Part shown: piece by piece, positions 8,905 through 18,652 of the stretch
How positions within the stretch are numbered: the first letter of the stretch is position 1
Layout of the letters: each line of letters opens with the position of its first letter
Origin: Allopusillimonas ginsengisoli
GTDB lineage: Bacteria; Pseudomonadota; Gammaproteobacteria; Burkholderiales; Burkholderiaceae_B
Reading direction: 5' to 3'
Length of the DNA: 64,000 nt
Assembly (NCBI RefSeq): GCF_004153455.1
Contig: NZ_SDQE01000004.1
Span: forward strand, 1-64,000
Position numbers and translations under genes: made by a program
The notes under the pieces: generated by a model
Told to the model about the DNA's origin: nothing
What the model saw: only the letters and a program-made list of their open reading frames with translations
Databases searched by the model: none

Positions 8905-9230
8905 GGGCGTTATCGTAAACCATCCAGACTGAGCATGGGGTGTAAAAATGAAAAGCTATCATAACCTTTCATGGCTCTTTCCAGTACCTTTCATTATTCT
9001 TTCATTTTCCATACCTCCAGCTATTTTTATCGACCTCGTTATCAAAAAAACACCCGCTTCGGGGGTAAACCCTGAACGACTGCGGGGAAATCGGGGTTTT
9101 CAGCCCCCCATGTGTCCATTACCATTTCTCACCTTTTAAGCCCTCACCATTGCCACGCATGTTCCGCAGGCGGTGACCAAGAGAGCCTGAAAAATTCAAT
9201 CGAAAAAGCCATAAGGGAGAATTCGCCAAC
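8905..9230. promoter_or_regulatory. Divergent intergenic region between zapB-like and tctB genes
   Basis: A 326-base non-coding region that must hold the promoters for the zapB-like/zapA operon and for tctBA. A G/C-rich stretch around 9075-9110 could form weak stems. An AAGGGAG ribosome-binding site lies 12-18 bases before tctB. No operator of known consensus was recognised. A 63-codon frame inside (8948-9139) has no coding character. Confidence 0.5.
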
Positions 9231-9692
9231 ATGCAGCTCAAAAATCAACAGGACTTCTGGTCGGGGGTGATGTTCATTGCCTTGGGTGCCGGATTCGCGT
9301 TGGGTGCAACAAATTATTCGATGGGCACCGCAGCGCGCATGGGACCGGGTTACTTTCCTTTCTGGCTCGGCATCTGTCTGGCCGTGCTTGGCGTAGTGGT
9401 GGCGCTGGGCGGAATATCCAGCAAAGCGACCGAAGCCAAACTGGAAAAATTTGACTACAAAATAGCAATCATCGTGATTGGTTCAGTCGCGCTGTCAGGC
9501 AGCCTGCTTGATTACCTGGGCGTATATGTCACTGTCTTCCTGCTGGTCGTCATGAGCAGTTTTGCCAGTCACGAATTCAGCTGGAAAATCGCGATCATTA
9601 CCGCCGTCGGTCTTGTCGCATTTGTCTGGCTGGCCTTTATCAAGGGGCTTGGTCTGATTTTTCCGCTGTGGCCCAGCTTTATCGGAAACTGA
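9231..9692 (+). CDS. tctB: Tripartite tricarboxylate transporter small membrane subunit TctB
   Basis: A 153-residue membrane protein with four predicted helices, the small permease subunit of a TTT importer. It has the family features: a first helix beginning DFWSGVMFIALGAGFALG and the motif ARMGPGYFPFWLG. It is 13 bases before tctA and surely co-transcribed. No periplasmic binding protein gene accompanies the pair, so the partner must come from elsewhere. The nearest is the Bug-family gene at 61.7-62.6 kb, which has its own tctAB next to it. Confidence 0.93.
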   Translation: MQLKNQQDFWSGVMFIALGAGFALGATNYSMGTAARMGPGYFPFWLGICLAVLGVVVALGGISSKATEAKLEKFDYKIAIIVIGSVALSGSLLDYLGVYVTVFLLVVMSSFASHEFSWKIAIITAVGLVAFVWLAFIKGLGLIFPLWPSFIGN

Positions 9693-9705
9693 GGGAATAT
9701 AAGAA

Positions 9706-11211
9706 ATGGAAATTTTTGAACATTTGGCCCTCGGCTTTTCGGTTGCGCTAACGATCGAAAATCTCGCGTATTGCTTGCTGGGCTGTTTGCTTGGCACGCT
9801 GATTGGTGTGCTACCTGGCATCGGCCCGGTTCCCACTATCGCCATGCTGCTGCCTATTACCTATGTGTTGCCGCCCGTGGCCGGCCTGATCATGCTGGCA
9901 GGTATTTATTACGGCGCTGCCTATGGCGGATCCACCACGGCAATTCTTGTTGCCTTGCCCGGTGAGACGTCCGCAGTGGTGACCGTTCTGGATGGCCACC
10001 AGATGGCGCGCAATGGGCGCGCCGGGGCTGCCCTGGCCATTGCTGCCCTGGGTTCGTTCTTTGCAGGCTGCGTAGCCACTGTCGTGATTGCAGGCTTCGC
10101 GCCACCGCTGGCGGAGGTTGCCTTCAAGTTTGGCCCTGCCGAGTACTTCTCGCTGATGGTGCTGGGCCTGATCGGGGCCGTGGTGCTGGCCTCTGGCTCG
10201 TTGCCCAAGGCCATCTGCATGATTCTGCTGGGTCTGTTGCTGGGTATGGTGGGCACCGACGTGAACTCGGGCGTTGCGCGCTACGACTTCGGCATCCCTG
10301 AATTGCAGGACGGTATCGACTTCGCTGTCGTCGCGATGGGCGTGTTCGGCTTTGCCGAAATCATGGCCAATCTGGAATTGCGCGACCAGCGCGTGGACAT
10401 CACCGGCAAGGTTGGCACGCTGTATCCGAACAAGCAGGAATTCAAAGAAGCATGGCCCGCCGTTGTTCGTGGAACAGCAATCGGCTGCGCGCTCGGTATT
10501 CTTCCTGGTGGCGGTGCGGTGCTGTCGTCGTTTGCTTCCTACACCGTTGAGAAAAAGGTCTCCAAGAACCCCGAGCGTTTCGGCAAGGGGCACCCCGCCG
10601 GTCTGGCAGGCCCAGAATCCGCCAACAACGCAGGGTCGCAGGCGTCCTTTATCCCGCTGCTCACACTGGGTATTCCCGGCAACGCCGTGACAGCGCTGAT
10701 GATCGGCGCGATGACCATCCACAATATTCAGCCTGGCCCCCAGGTGATGACCAGTCACCCTGATCTGTTCTGGGGTCTGATTGTTTCGATGTGGATCGGC
10801 AACCTGATGCTGGTGATTCTGAACCTGCCGCTGGTCGGCTTGTGGGTCAAGCTGCTTAAAGTGCCTTATCGCATTCTGTTCCCGGCCATTCTGGTGTTCT
10901 GCACGATCGGTGTGTATTCATTGAACTACAACGTGTTCGATATCTGGATGACGGCGGCTTTTGGTCTGATCGGCTACATCTGGGCAAAGCTCAAGTGCGA
11001 AGGCGCCCCGCTGCTGCTCGGCCTGGTGCTCGGCCCCATGATGGAAGAAAACTTCCGCCGGGCCCTGCTGCTGGCACGAGGCGACTACACGACCTTTGTC
11101 ACGCGCCCGCTCTCGCTGTCGCTGCTGGTCATGGCGCTGATCCTGGTGGTGCTCGTTGCGCTGCCCTCGGTCAAGAAAAAACGCGAAGAAGCTTTCGTCG
11201 AGGAAGACTGA
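9706..11211 (+). CDS. tctA: Tripartite tricarboxylate transporter large permease TctA
   Basis: A 501-residue, roughly 12-helix permease that uses an ion gradient to import carboxylates delivered by a TctC-type binding protein. Family motifs are GVLPGIGPVPTIAMLLPITY, YYGAAYGGSTTAIL and the second-half repeat LGILPGGGAVLSSF. It is followed by a strong terminator, so the unit is probably tctB-tctA only. The convergent tctE/tctD genes two kilobases downstream may control it (inference from the Salmonella tctD/tctE precedent). Confidence 0.95.
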   Translation: MEIFEHLALGFSVALTIENLAYCLLGCLLGTLIGVLPGIGPVPTIAMLLPITYVLPPVAGLIMLAGIYYGAAYGGSTTAILVALPGETSAVVTVLDGHQMARNGRAGAALAIAALGSFFAGCVATVVIAGFAPPLAEVAFKFGPAEYFSLMVLGLIGAVVLASGSLPKAICMILLGLLLGMVGTDVNSGVARYDFGIPELQDGIDFAVVAMGVFGFAEIMANLELRDQRVDITGKVGTLYPNKQEFKEAWPAVVRGTAIGCALGILPGGGAVLSSFASYTVEKKVSKNPERFGKGHPAGLAGPESANNAGSQASFIPLLTLGIPGNAVTALMIGAMTIHNIQPGPQVMTSHPDLFWGLIVSMWIGNLMLVILNLPLVGLWVKLLKVPYRILFPAILVFCTIGVYSLNYNVFDIWMTAAFGLIGYIWAKLKCEGAPLLLGLVLGPMMEENFRRALLLARGDYTTFVTRPLSLSLLVMALILVVLVALPSVKKKREEAFVEED

Positions 11212-11279
11212 AGCAACACCGCCCGGTGGCCCGCCAGGGCCTCGGGCGCAGCGTCGTACGCCGCTGGATCGCGTCCGGA

Positions 11280-11307
11280 AACCACTGCTCAGGCGGTGGT
11301 TTTTTTT
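11280..11307 (+). terminator. Intrinsic terminator after tctA
   Basis: AACCACTGC pairs with GCGGTGGTT (one T·G wobble) around a TCAG loop, followed by six T. It lies 69 bases after the tctA stop. Confidence 0.88.
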
Positions 11308-11450
11308 ACAAGCACAACAGTAAACTGCCTCGGCGCCTTGCGGCAACGTGCTGAAGCTTTACGTTTGGGCATCACGTCAAAACGCCATCGGTTAATCTAT
11401 AAGGCGTCGCAGACGATTACGCATTGCAGTTTTCTATGGAGATACACACT

Positions 11451-12353
11451 ATGGCTTCCATCAATGCCAGAGATTACGAACCCCAACCCTCAAAGCGCAC
11501 GGCCTTTCTCGGCATGGGTGTCATGGGATTCCCCATGGCCGGCCATCTGGCCAAAGCAGGCCATCAGGTCACCGTCTACAACCGCACGTTCTCCAAGGCG
11601 CAGGCCTGGGCCAAAGAGTTCGGCGGCGACGCCGCCCGCACGCCCCGCGAGGCAGCCAAGGATGCAGACGTGGTTTTCTGCTGCGTGGGCAACGATGATG
11701 ACCTGCGCAGCGTCGTACTGGGTGACGATGGGGCGCTGGCAGGCATGAAGGCCGGCGCGATCTTTGTCGACCACACGACCGCTTCGGCCGAGGTGGCGCG
11801 CGAGCTGCACAAAGAGGCCGCCAGCCGCCAGATAGGTTTTGTCGATGCGCCGGTGTCCGGCGGCCAGGCGGGTGCCGAAAACGGCAAGCTTACGGTGATG
11901 TGTGGTGGCGAGCAGGCGCACTTTGATGTTGTTCGTCCACTGGCATTTAACTTCGCCCAGGCAGTAACCTTGCTCGGCGGACCGGGCGCCGGCCAGCTCT
12001 GCAAAATGGTCAACCAGATCTGCATCGCCGGCCTGGTCCAGGGCCTGTCCGAAGCGATCGCCTTTGGTGAGGCTGCCGATCTGGATATGAACCAGGTGCT
12101 GCAGGTGATCAGCAAAGGGGCGGCGCAAAGCTGGCAAATGGAAAATCGCGGCAGTACCATGGTCGAAGACAAATTTGACTTTGGTTTTGCGGTGGACTGG
12201 ATGCGCAAGGATCTGGGGCTGGTCATGGATGAAGCCCGCCGTAATGGCGCGCGCGTGCCCGTAACGGCGCTGGTGGACCAGTTTTACGCCGATGTGCAGA
12301 AGATGGGAGGAAATCGCTGGGATACGTCCAGCCTCATCAAGCGGCTGCGCTAG
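11451..12353 (+). CDS. Beta-hydroxyacid dehydrogenase (tartronate semialdehyde / 3-hydroxyisobutyrate type)
   Basis: A 300-residue NAD(P)-dependent oxidoreductase. The Rossmann motif GMGVMG is at residues 21-26, the substrate-binding signature is DAPVSGGQAGAENGKL, and the catalytic Lys lies in GAGQLCKMVNQ. The start at 11451 has GGAG nine bases upstream; longer starts at 11436 (ATG) or 11424 (TTG) are possible. The family includes GarR, GlxR and 3-hydroxyisobutyrate dehydrogenase, and the exact substrate is not clear. It lies between tctBA and the tctDE regulators, so it may act on an imported hydroxy-acid. A terminator separates it from tctA, giving it its own promoter. Confidence 0.88.
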   Translation: MASINARDYEPQPSKRTAFLGMGVMGFPMAGHLAKAGHQVTVYNRTFSKAQAWAKEFGGDAARTPREAAKDADVVFCCVGNDDDLRSVVLGDDGALAGMKAGAIFVDHTTASAEVARELHKEAASRQIGFVDAPVSGGQAGAENGKLTVMCGGEQAHFDVVRPLAFNFAQAVTLLGGPGAGQLCKMVNQICIAGLVQGLSEAIAFGEAADLDMNQVLQVISKGAAQSWQMENRGSTMVEDKFDFGFAVDWMRKDLGLVMDEARRNGARVPVTALVDQFYADVQKMGGNRWDTSSLIKRLR

Positions 12354-12480
12354 GCGAATCCAGGGCTCGGAAGGGGCAGGCAGATCCTGCCCTGCCCACT
12401 GACCGACAACGTGTTCCACCCGCAAGCCGTCTTGCCGCCTCGTTCCACGACAGCCCTGCACGCGGAAACAGGGCGCGCCG

Positions 12481-14001
12481 CTATGTCTTGTGGCGAGGCA
12501 AGCGCAGCATGGCGCAAAGGCCCACCCCGCCCCCCGGCGAGGCATCCCCATCGCTCAGCACGATGGTACCGCGGTTGCGCTCGGCATAAGCCAGCGCAAT
12601 GGCCAATCCCAGTCCAGAACCGCTGCCCCGCGCGCCTTTTCGCGCCGGACCGCCGCGGTCGAAGCGTACAAACACACTTTCTCTGAATGAAGGGTCCAGG
12701 CCCACCCCGTTGTCGCACACGCTGATCCAGGCATAGTCGTCTTCAAGGCCGGACGAGACGGTAATCGTGCTGCCATCGCCTGCGTGATTGATGGCGTTGT
12801 GCACCAGATTGGCGACTGCCTCGTGAATTTCGGCGTCGCTGGCCAGCACCCATACACCAGAAGAAATACCGCCGCCGTTATCCCTGCAATCTATCCACCC
12901 GAGATCCTGACGCCGCTCGCGCGCCAGCGGGAGATACTGCAACACTACCTCGCGCGCCAGAACGTTGAGATCCAGCCTTGCCTGGGGTGTGACATCTTTG
13001 CGGCTGGCGTGTGCGAGCGACAGCAGTTGCTCAGTGAGGCGGGAGGTCTGGCCCAGCTGGCGGATAATGGCCTCGAGGCTTTCGCGAACGCGTCCTATGT
13101 CAGGCTCGCGTTTGGCATATTGCGCTTGCGTTCGCATGATGGCCAAGGGAGTGCGCAACTGGTGGGAGGCATCGGCCAGGAACTGCGCCTGCTTGTCGAG
13201 CACCTGCCGATACAATTCGATGTGGTGATTGACCGCTCGCACCAGCGGAACAATTTCCCGGGGCACTTGCTCGACATCAAGCGGCGTCAGGTCGTCCACA
13301 TCGCGGGCCTTGATCTCCCGCCGCAGCTCAACCAGTGGCCGCAGCGCCCACTCCACGCTGAACCACACCAGCAGCACTGCCAGAATCAGCATGCGGCCAT
13401 CCCGAAACAGCCCTTGCCGCCAAGCGTCCTGTTGCGTGCGCAGGCGCATGTCGACGCTCTCGCCGACCATGATCAACACCTGTTTGTGCAAGCCTTCGTA
13501 ATACAGGTCTCGCCACAAGGCAACCATGCGAACTTCGTCGTTACGATAAATTGCCGTGTAAAAAACCGGCATGCTTTCGTTGTCGGCCAATGCAGGCGGC
13601 CTCGGCAGCCCGCGCATGCCTATCATCGTGCGCCCATTGATCTGCTGCCCTGCAACACCCGCAAGATTGAGCAACGGCGGATCAATCTCCTCTACACGGA
13701 AATACTTGCGATTGCCGGCCCGAGATTCCAGCATAACCTGCGCATAAAAGGGCGGGTCGATGCGCAGACTGCCATCGCTATTGAACTCGACGCTGGTCTC
13801 GAGCACCTTGGCAGGCTCGAGCAAGGCGCTGTCATAGACCTGCTGCGTAACCTTACTGACGGCCTTGTAGTCGTTCCAGCTGTCGATCAACAGCAAGGCG
13901 ATGGTGCCTGGTATGAGCAATACCAGCAGCCAGAAGTGCATGCTGCCCCGCGGCTTGCGGGTTAGGCGGACCATGCCTGCGTCGCCAGAACGGAAAGGCA
14001 T
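12481..14001 (-). CDS. tctE: Sensor histidine kinase, TctE-like
   Basis: A 506-residue inner-membrane kinase. A first membrane helix (residues about 22-40) and a second (about 203-220) bracket a periplasmic sensor of about 160 residues. The dimerisation/phosphoacceptor box is FLADASHQLRTPL with His280. The ATPase domain shows the N box (ANLVHNAINHAG), DNGVGLD and GSGSGLGLA. This is the arrangement of TctE-type carboxylate sensors. The gene follows tctD on the same strand, 21 bases after it. The start is uncertain: 14001 or an ATG at 13974. Confidence 0.88.
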   Translation of the reverse strand: MPFRSGDAGMVRLTRKPRGSMHFWLLVLLIPGTIALLLIDSWNDYKAVSKVTQQVYDSALLEPAKVLETSVEFNSDGSLRIDPPFYAQVMLESRAGNRKYFRVEEIDPPLLNLAGVAGQQINGRTMIGMRGLPRPPALADNESMPVFYTAIYRNDEVRMVALWRDLYYEGLHKQVLIMVGESVDMRLRTQQDAWRQGLFRDGRMLILAVLLVWFSVEWALRPLVELRREIKARDVDDLTPLDVEQVPREIVPLVRAVNHHIELYRQVLDKQAQFLADASHQLRTPLAIMRTQAQYAKREPDIGRVRESLEAIIRQLGQTSRLTEQLLSLAHASRKDVTPQARLDLNVLAREVVLQYLPLARERRQDLGWIDCRDNGGGISSGVWVLASDAEIHEAVANLVHNAINHAGDGSTITVSSGLEDDYAWISVCDNGVGLDPSFRESVFVRFDRGGPARKGARGSGSGLGLAIALAYAERNRGTIVLSDGDASPGGGVGLCAMLRLPRHKT

Positions 14002-14022
14002 GCGACAGGCATCATGGCGCGA

Positions 14023-14700
14023 TCACGATGAGCCATCGATACCTTCCAGCATATAGCCCAAGCCTCTTACAGTCACGATACGCACATCGCTGCCTGTGAG
14101 TTTTTTTCGCAGGCGATGCAATACGACCTCGATGGCATCCAGGCTGGTCTCGCTGTCGTGATCGAAGACGCGGCTGTAGAGCTGGCTTTTCTCGACAGGC
14201 GCACCACTACGGGTGATGAGCACGGCAAGCGCTGCCTGTTCCCGAGGCGTCAGATGCAGCAAGGATCCATCAAGCGAAAAGGCGCGGCTTTCGCTGTCGT
14301 AGACGAGCGTACCGCAACGCATGTGCAATGTCTTGCGGCTGCGGCTGCGCCTGACAAGCGCCGTCAGCCGGGCTTCGAGTTCCTCCAGGGCAAAGGGCTT
14401 GGTGAGAAAGTCGTCCGCCCCCAGATTGAGCCCGCGCACGCGATCCTGCAGCGCGCCTTGCGCCGTCAGGATCAGGACGGGCGTGACGTCGCCGCGATTG
14501 CGCATTTCGCGCAACAGCACCAGCCCGTGCTTGTCCGGAAGCCGCAGATCCATGATGACCGCGTCGTATGCGTTTTCGGCCAGCATGTGCTCCGCCGTGG
14601 CCGCATCGAACGCGGGCTCTGGCAGAAAGCCGCTTTGCGCAAGCGCGCGCTCAAGCCAGGCGGACATATCCCGCTCGTCTTCAACCAGCAGTACGCGCAT
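14023..14700 (-). CDS. tctD: OmpR-family response regulator, TctD-like
   Basis: A 225-residue two-domain regulator. The receiver domain has the acidic pair near residues 8-9, phosphoacceptor Asp51 ([10 protein letters not shown]) and the conserved Lys in TKPF. The C-terminal winged helix ([19 protein letters not shown] to RGLGYMLEG) binds DNA. Its first 20 bases overlap the end of rppH, so rppH, tctD and tctE read as one operon. By analogy with Salmonella TctD it probably controls carboxylate transport, here most simply tctBA two kilobases away. Confidence 0.88.
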   Translation of the reverse strand: MRVLLVEDERDMSAWLERALAQSGFLPEPAFDAATAEHMLAENAYDAVIMDLRLPDKHGLVLLREMRNRGDVTPVLILTAQGALQDRVRGLNLGADDFLTKPFALEELEARLTALVRRSRSRKTLHMRCGTLVYDSESRAFSLDGSLLHLTPREQAALAVLITRSGAPVEKSQLYSRVFDHDSETSLDAIEVVLHRLRKKLTGSDVRIVTVRGLGYMLEGIDGSS

Positions 14701-15244
14701 GTGGCTTGCCGTTAGTTAACAACGCCCGCTGGTGCTGCACGCGCTGACGCAGATAACGGGACTCGTGACCGCGCCTGAACAGAATGTTGGCCAGCTCGTT
14801 CAGCGCGAGGGTGTAGACTTCGCGTTTGAACTCGATCACGACATCCAAGGGCACCCAGTAGGGGCTCCAGCGCCAGGCATCGAACTCGGGGCTGTCGCTG
14901 GCCCTGAGGCTGACGTCGGAGTCGCGACCCAGCATCCGCAGCAGAAACCAGATTTGTTTCTGTCCTTTATAGTGGCCACGCGATTCGCGCCGAATAAAAT
15001 TATTCGGTACGTTATAGCGCAGCCAATCACGCGTCCGGCCTAATATGCGAACATGCTCTGGCAGCAGCCCGACTTCTTCGTGGAGCTCGCGGAACATGGC
15101 CTGTACCGGACTTTCCCCGTACTTGATGCCCCCTTGGGGGAATTGCCAAGCGTGCTCACGGATACGTTTACCCCAGAATACCTCGTTCTTTTGATTTACG
15201 AGGATAATGCCGACATTAGGACGGTAGCCTTCTCGGTCCAGCAT
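14681..15244 (-). CDS. rppH: RNA pyrophosphohydrolase RppH
   Basis: Removes pyrophosphate from 5'-triphosphate mRNA ends and so triggers RNase E decay. The 187-residue Nudix hydrolase starts [14 protein letters not shown], exactly as the family does, and holds the Nudix box [20 protein letters not shown]. It lies divergent from proS with a 64-base gap that must contain both promoters. Its end overlaps tctD by 20 bases, an unusual link between a housekeeping RNA enzyme and a transport regulator. Confidence 0.95.
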   Translation of the reverse strand: MLDREGYRPNVGIILVNQKNEVFWGKRIREHAWQFPQGGIKYGESPVQAMFRELHEEVGLLPEHVRILGRTRDWLRYNVPNNFIRRESRGHYKGQKQIWFLLRMLGRDSDVSLRASDSPEFDAWRWSPYWVPLDVVIEFKREVYTLALNELANILFRRGHESRYLRQRVQHQRALLTNGKPHARTAG

Positions 15245-15308
15245 GGGCCACCTCAAGCGAATTCAATACAATTACCACTGATTATACGTATCTGCAGAGA
15301 TCCTCACC

Positions 15309-17042
15309 ATGCATGCAAGCAAGTATCACATCAACACACTAAAAGAAGCACCCGCAGAAGCCGAAGTCGTGAGCCACCAGCTCATGACGCGGGCCGGAAT
15401 GATCCGGAAAGCGGCTGGGGGCATATACACCTATATGCCCCTGGGCCTCAGGGTTCTCCACAAGATCGAAGCCATCGTGCGCGAAGAAATGAACCGCGCC
15501 GGCGCCATTGAGCTGCTGATGCCAGTGGTGCAGCCTGCCGAGCTCTGGGTGGAGTCCGGTCGCTGGGAACAATACGGCGCCGAACTGTTGCGCATGAAGG
15601 ACAGGCATCAGCGCGATTTCGTGCTCCAGCCCACATCCGAAGAGTTGATCACGGACATCGCGCGCAACGAAATCCACAGTTGGCGCCAGTTGCCGCTGAA
15701 TTTTTATCATATCCAGACCAAGTTCCGCGATGAACGCCGCCCTCGCTTCGGGCTGATGCGCGGACGCGAGTTCACCATGAAGGACGCTTATTCCTTCGAC
15801 CGCGACGAAGCCTCTGCGCAGGCCAGCTACGACGCCATGTACGATGCCTATATGCGCATTTTCACGCGCCTGGGCCTGGAATTCCGAGCCGTGGCCGCGG
15901 ATACGGGCGCCATAGGCGGCTCACGCAGCCATGAGTTTCAGGTGATTGCAGATACCGGAGAAGATCTGATTGTCTACAATCCGGACTCTGCCTATGCGGC
16001 GAACATCGAGCTTGCCGAAGCGCCTTGCCTGCTGAACGAGCGCGCGGCACCGGCAGGGGCGCTGGTCAAAGCGGCGACGCCCGACGCGCCCAAGTGCGAA
16101 CTGGTTGCGGCGCAACTCGAGCGCCCGCTGTCCGACACGGTTAAGTCTATCGTGCTGGCCACCGAGAACGCGGATGCGCCGGGATCAGCGACGATCTGGC
16201 TGCTCCTGCTGCGGGGCGACCATGAACTCAATGAAATCAAGGCCAGCAAGATTCCAGGGCTGGACGCCGGCTTCCGGTTTGCCACCGAAGCCGAAATCCT
16301 CGATACCTTCGGCTGCGTGCCGGGCTATCTCGGCCCCGTCAATCCTGTGCGCCCGATCACTATCGTCGCGGACCGTACCGTAGCCCACATGAGTGATTTC
16401 ATCTGTGGCGCAAACGAGGAAGGTTTCCACTACACGGGCGTGAACTGGGGAAGAGATCTGCCTGAACCCGTCGTTGCAGACCTTCGCAACGTCGTGGCGG
16501 GCGACCCGGATCCTCAGGGTGGCCATTTGGCCATACAACGCGGTATCGAGGTCGGGCACGTGTTTTTCCTGGGCGACAAGTACTCCAAGGCCTTGAACGC
16601 CACCTTTCTGGAAACGGACGGCAAACCCGCCGTGATGCAAATGGGCTGCTACGGCATCGGCATCAGCCGCATCGCCGCAGCCGCCATCGAGCAGAACCAC
16701 GACGCAAAGGGCATCATCTGGCCACGCGCCATCGCACCCTATGAAATTGTCATCTGTCCCATGGGCTGGCATAAAAGTGAAACGGTTCGCAACACGGCCG
16801 AAAGCCTGTACAAAGCATTGTCGGAAAAAGGCGTGGATGTCATGCTTGACGATCGCGACACCCGGCCTGGCATCATGTTCGCCGACTGGGAGTTGATTGG
16901 GGTACCGCTGCGCATTACCGTCGGCGACCGGGGGCTCAAGGATGGCGTGGTTGAGATCCAGACGCGGCGCCAGGACGAGGCAGCCAGGGTCGCTGTAGAA
17001 TCAGCAGCCCAGTACGCGCTGGAACAACTAGAATTGCTGTAG
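15309..17042 (+). CDS. proS: Prolyl-tRNA synthetase (bacterial type)
   Basis: Charges tRNA-Pro. The 577-residue class II enzyme begins with the family opening (residues about 10-30 contain [18 protein letters not shown]). It carries motif 2 around [17 protein letters not shown], an internal editing (INS/YbaK-like) domain at about residues 225-390, motif 3 in GCYGIGISR, and an anticodon-binding domain at the end. The length is typical of the bacterial form with the editing insert. It is divergent from rppH, and an 11-base-pair GC-rich hairpin follows it. Confidence 0.98.
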   Translation: MHASKYHINTLKEAPAEAEVVSHQLMTRAGMIRKAAGGIYTYMPLGLRVLHKIEAIVREEMNRAGAIELLMPVVQPAELWVESGRWEQYGAELLRMKDRHQRDFVLQPTSEELITDIARNEIHSWRQLPLNFYHIQTKFRDERRPRFGLMRGREFTMKDAYSFDRDEASAQASYDAMYDAYMRIFTRLGLEFRAVAADTGAIGGSRSHEFQVIADTGEDLIVYNPDSAYAANIELAEAPCLLNERAAPAGALVKAATPDAPKCELVAAQLERPLSDTVKSIVLATENADAPGSATIWLLLLRGDHELNEIKASKIPGLDAGFRFATEAEILDTFGCVPGYLGPVNPVRPITIVADRTVAHMSDFICGANEEGFHYTGVNWGRDLPEPVVADLRNVVAGDPDPQGGHLAIQRGIEVGHVFFLGDKYSKALNATFLETDGKPAVMQMGCYGIGISRIAAAAIEQNHDAKGIIWPRAIAPYEIVICPMGWHKSETVRNTAESLYKALSEKGVDVMLDDRDTRPGIMFADWELIGVPLRITVGDRGLKDGVVEIQTRRQDEAARVAVESAAQYALEQLELL

Positions 17043-17049
17043 TCGTCCG

Positions 17050-17083
17050 GTAGCCCGGCCGGGCTGGGCGCTGGCCGGGCTAC
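17050..17083 (+). terminator. GC-rich hairpin after proS without a T-run
   Basis: GTAGCCCGGCC and GGCCGGGCTAC form a perfect 11-base-pair stem with a 12-base loop, 8 bases after the proS stop. No run of T follows. It may weaken read-through into ybgC or stabilise the proS mRNA end. Confidence 0.55.
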
Positions 17084-17106
17084 TGTCACACCACTTAACG
17101 AAACTC

Positions 17107-17532
17107 ATGTCGACAGATACACGGGCGATGCCTTTCCAGATGGATATTCGCGTATATTACGAGGACACCGATGCCGGTGGCGTCGTCTACTACGCCAATT
17201 ACCTGAAGTTCTTTGAACGCGCCAGGACAGAATGGCTACGCCAGCTTGGTATCAATCAATCGGAACTTGCCGCAAGGGAACATCGTATATTTGTTGTCAA
17301 GGATGTTGAATTACACTATCGCAAGCCGGCAAGGCTCGACGACCTGCTTGCCCTGCGCAGCGCAGTTACCCGTGTTGGCCCCGCTTCGATACGCTTCAGG
17401 CAATCCGCCATGTGCGGTGGGGAACTGTTGTGCGAAAGCAATATCCAAGTCTGTTGCGTCGACGTCGATACGCTGCGGCCAACCCCTTTCTCTACTGAAT
17501 TAAGAACCCTACTGGAAAAGGCCAAGAATTAA
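17107..17532 (+). CDS. ybgC: Tol-Pal-associated acyl-CoA thioesterase YbgC
   Basis: A 141-residue hotdog-fold acyl-CoA thioesterase, first gene of the tol-pal cluster. The active-site region YYEDTDAGGVVYYANYLKFF is intact with its catalytic Asp. YbgC proteins act on phospholipid-linked acyl groups near the inner membrane. tolQ starts two bases after its stop. Confidence 0.96.
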   Translation: MSTDTRAMPFQMDIRVYYEDTDAGGVVYYANYLKFFERARTEWLRQLGINQSELAAREHRIFVVKDVELHYRKPARLDDLLALRSAVTRVGPASIRFRQSAMCGGELLCESNIQVCCVDVDTLRPTPFSTELRTLLEKAKN

Positions 17533-17534
17533 CC

Positions 17535-18209
17535 ATGCAAGCTTCTAGCGACCTTTCGTTGCTTACCCTGGTCACCCATGCCAGCGTACCGGTTCAGCTC
17601 GTCATGCTGCTATTGCTGGGCATTTCCGTGCTGTCCTGGACCTACATTTTCAGCAAGTATACGGCGCTCAAGCGCGCAAACGACCAGACACGCCGCTTCG
17701 AAGACGACTTCTGGGCGGGCGGCGATCTCACCGTGCTGCAACAGGCCGTGGCGTCGCGCCGCGCAGAGCACGGTGCGCTGGCCCGTATCTTCGATGCCGG
17801 CATGACAGAATTCATCAAGGCGCGCCGCGGCGCCGCCAGCAACGATGCCATACTGGACGGTCCCCGCCGGGCCATGCGCGCGGCTTACCAGCGCGAAATG
17901 GACGGCCTGGAATCCCATCTGAACTTCCTGGCATCCGCAGGCTCAGTCAGCCCGTACATAGGCTTGCTGGGTACTGTTTGGGGGATCATGCATGCCTTTA
18001 TCGGGCTGTCTTCCATGCAGCAGGCAACCCTGGCCGCCGTGGCGCCCGGTATTGCAGAGGCGCTGATCGCAACCGCCATTGGCCTTTTCGCGGCCATCCC
18101 TGCCGTGATCGCCTATAACCGATACACCAACGAAATCGACAGGCTGTCGCTGCGGTTCGACAGCTTTGTCGACGAATTCCTCAATATTCTCCAACGGCAG
18201 GTGCGCTGA
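17535..18209 (+). CDS. tolQ: Tol-Pal system protein TolQ
   Basis: A 224-residue, three-helix inner-membrane protein of the ExbB/MotA family. With TolR it forms the proton channel that energises TolA during outer-membrane constriction. Conserved blocks include FLASAGSVSPYIGLLGTVWG and ATAIGLFAAIPAVIAYNRY. Its stop overlaps the tolR start by one base. Confidence 0.97.
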   Translation: MQASSDLSLLTLVTHASVPVQLVMLLLLGISVLSWTYIFSKYTALKRANDQTRRFEDDFWAGGDLTVLQQAVASRRAEHGALARIFDAGMTEFIKARRGAASNDAILDGPRRAMRAAYQREMDGLESHLNFLASAGSVSPYIGLLGTVWGIMHAFIGLSSMQQATLAAVAPGIAEALIATAIGLFAAIPAVIAYNRYTNEIDRLSLRFDSFVDEFLNILQRQVR

Positions 18210-18652
18210 TGCCATCCGTTCGCGGCACGTCAGGCCGCTCCCGCCGCCTGAAAAATGATATCAACGTCGTTCCCTACATCGACGTTATGCTGGTGCTGCT
18301 GGTCATTTTCATGGTCACAGCCCCGATGATCACACCTGGTCTCATCGAGCTGCCGACCGTCGGCCAGGCCTCCGAAGTCCAGAGCAAACCCGTGGAAGTC
18401 CAGCTGGACAAGGATGGCATTACGTCCATACGCGTTCGCGATGCCGGCGCCGACTTCCAGCAGATCAACAGCGAGAATCTGGTCGCCGAGGTTCAGTCGC
18501 TTATTACGGCTGATACACCCGTGGTAATCTCGGCCGACGGCCGTGTGCCCTATGAAACCGTCATGAAGGTCATGGACGAACTGCGCAGCGCCGGCGTCAG
18601 CAGGCTGGGGCTGCTGGTCGATCAGAAGTCGGCCCCCAATGCCCAGCAATGA
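18209..18652 (+). CDS. tolR: Tol-Pal system protein TolR
   Basis: A 147-residue protein of the ExbD family with one membrane helix (about residues 22-42). It carries the proton-path Asp in NVVPYIDVMLVLLVIF. The rest is a periplasmic domain (VVISADGRVPYETVMKVMDE). It overlaps tolA by four bases (ATGA). Confidence 0.97.
   Translation: MPSVRGTSGRSRRLKNDINVVPYIDVMLVLLVIFMVTAPMITPGLIELPTVGQASEVQSKPVEVQLDKDGITSIRVRDAGADFQQINSENLVAEVQSLITADTPVVISADGRVPYETVMKVMDELRSAGVSRLGLLVDQKSAPNAQQ

Noticed and set aside
8948-9139. Small 63-codon frame upstream of tctB
   Set aside because: No ribosome-binding site, no family likeness, and composition of an intergenic region.
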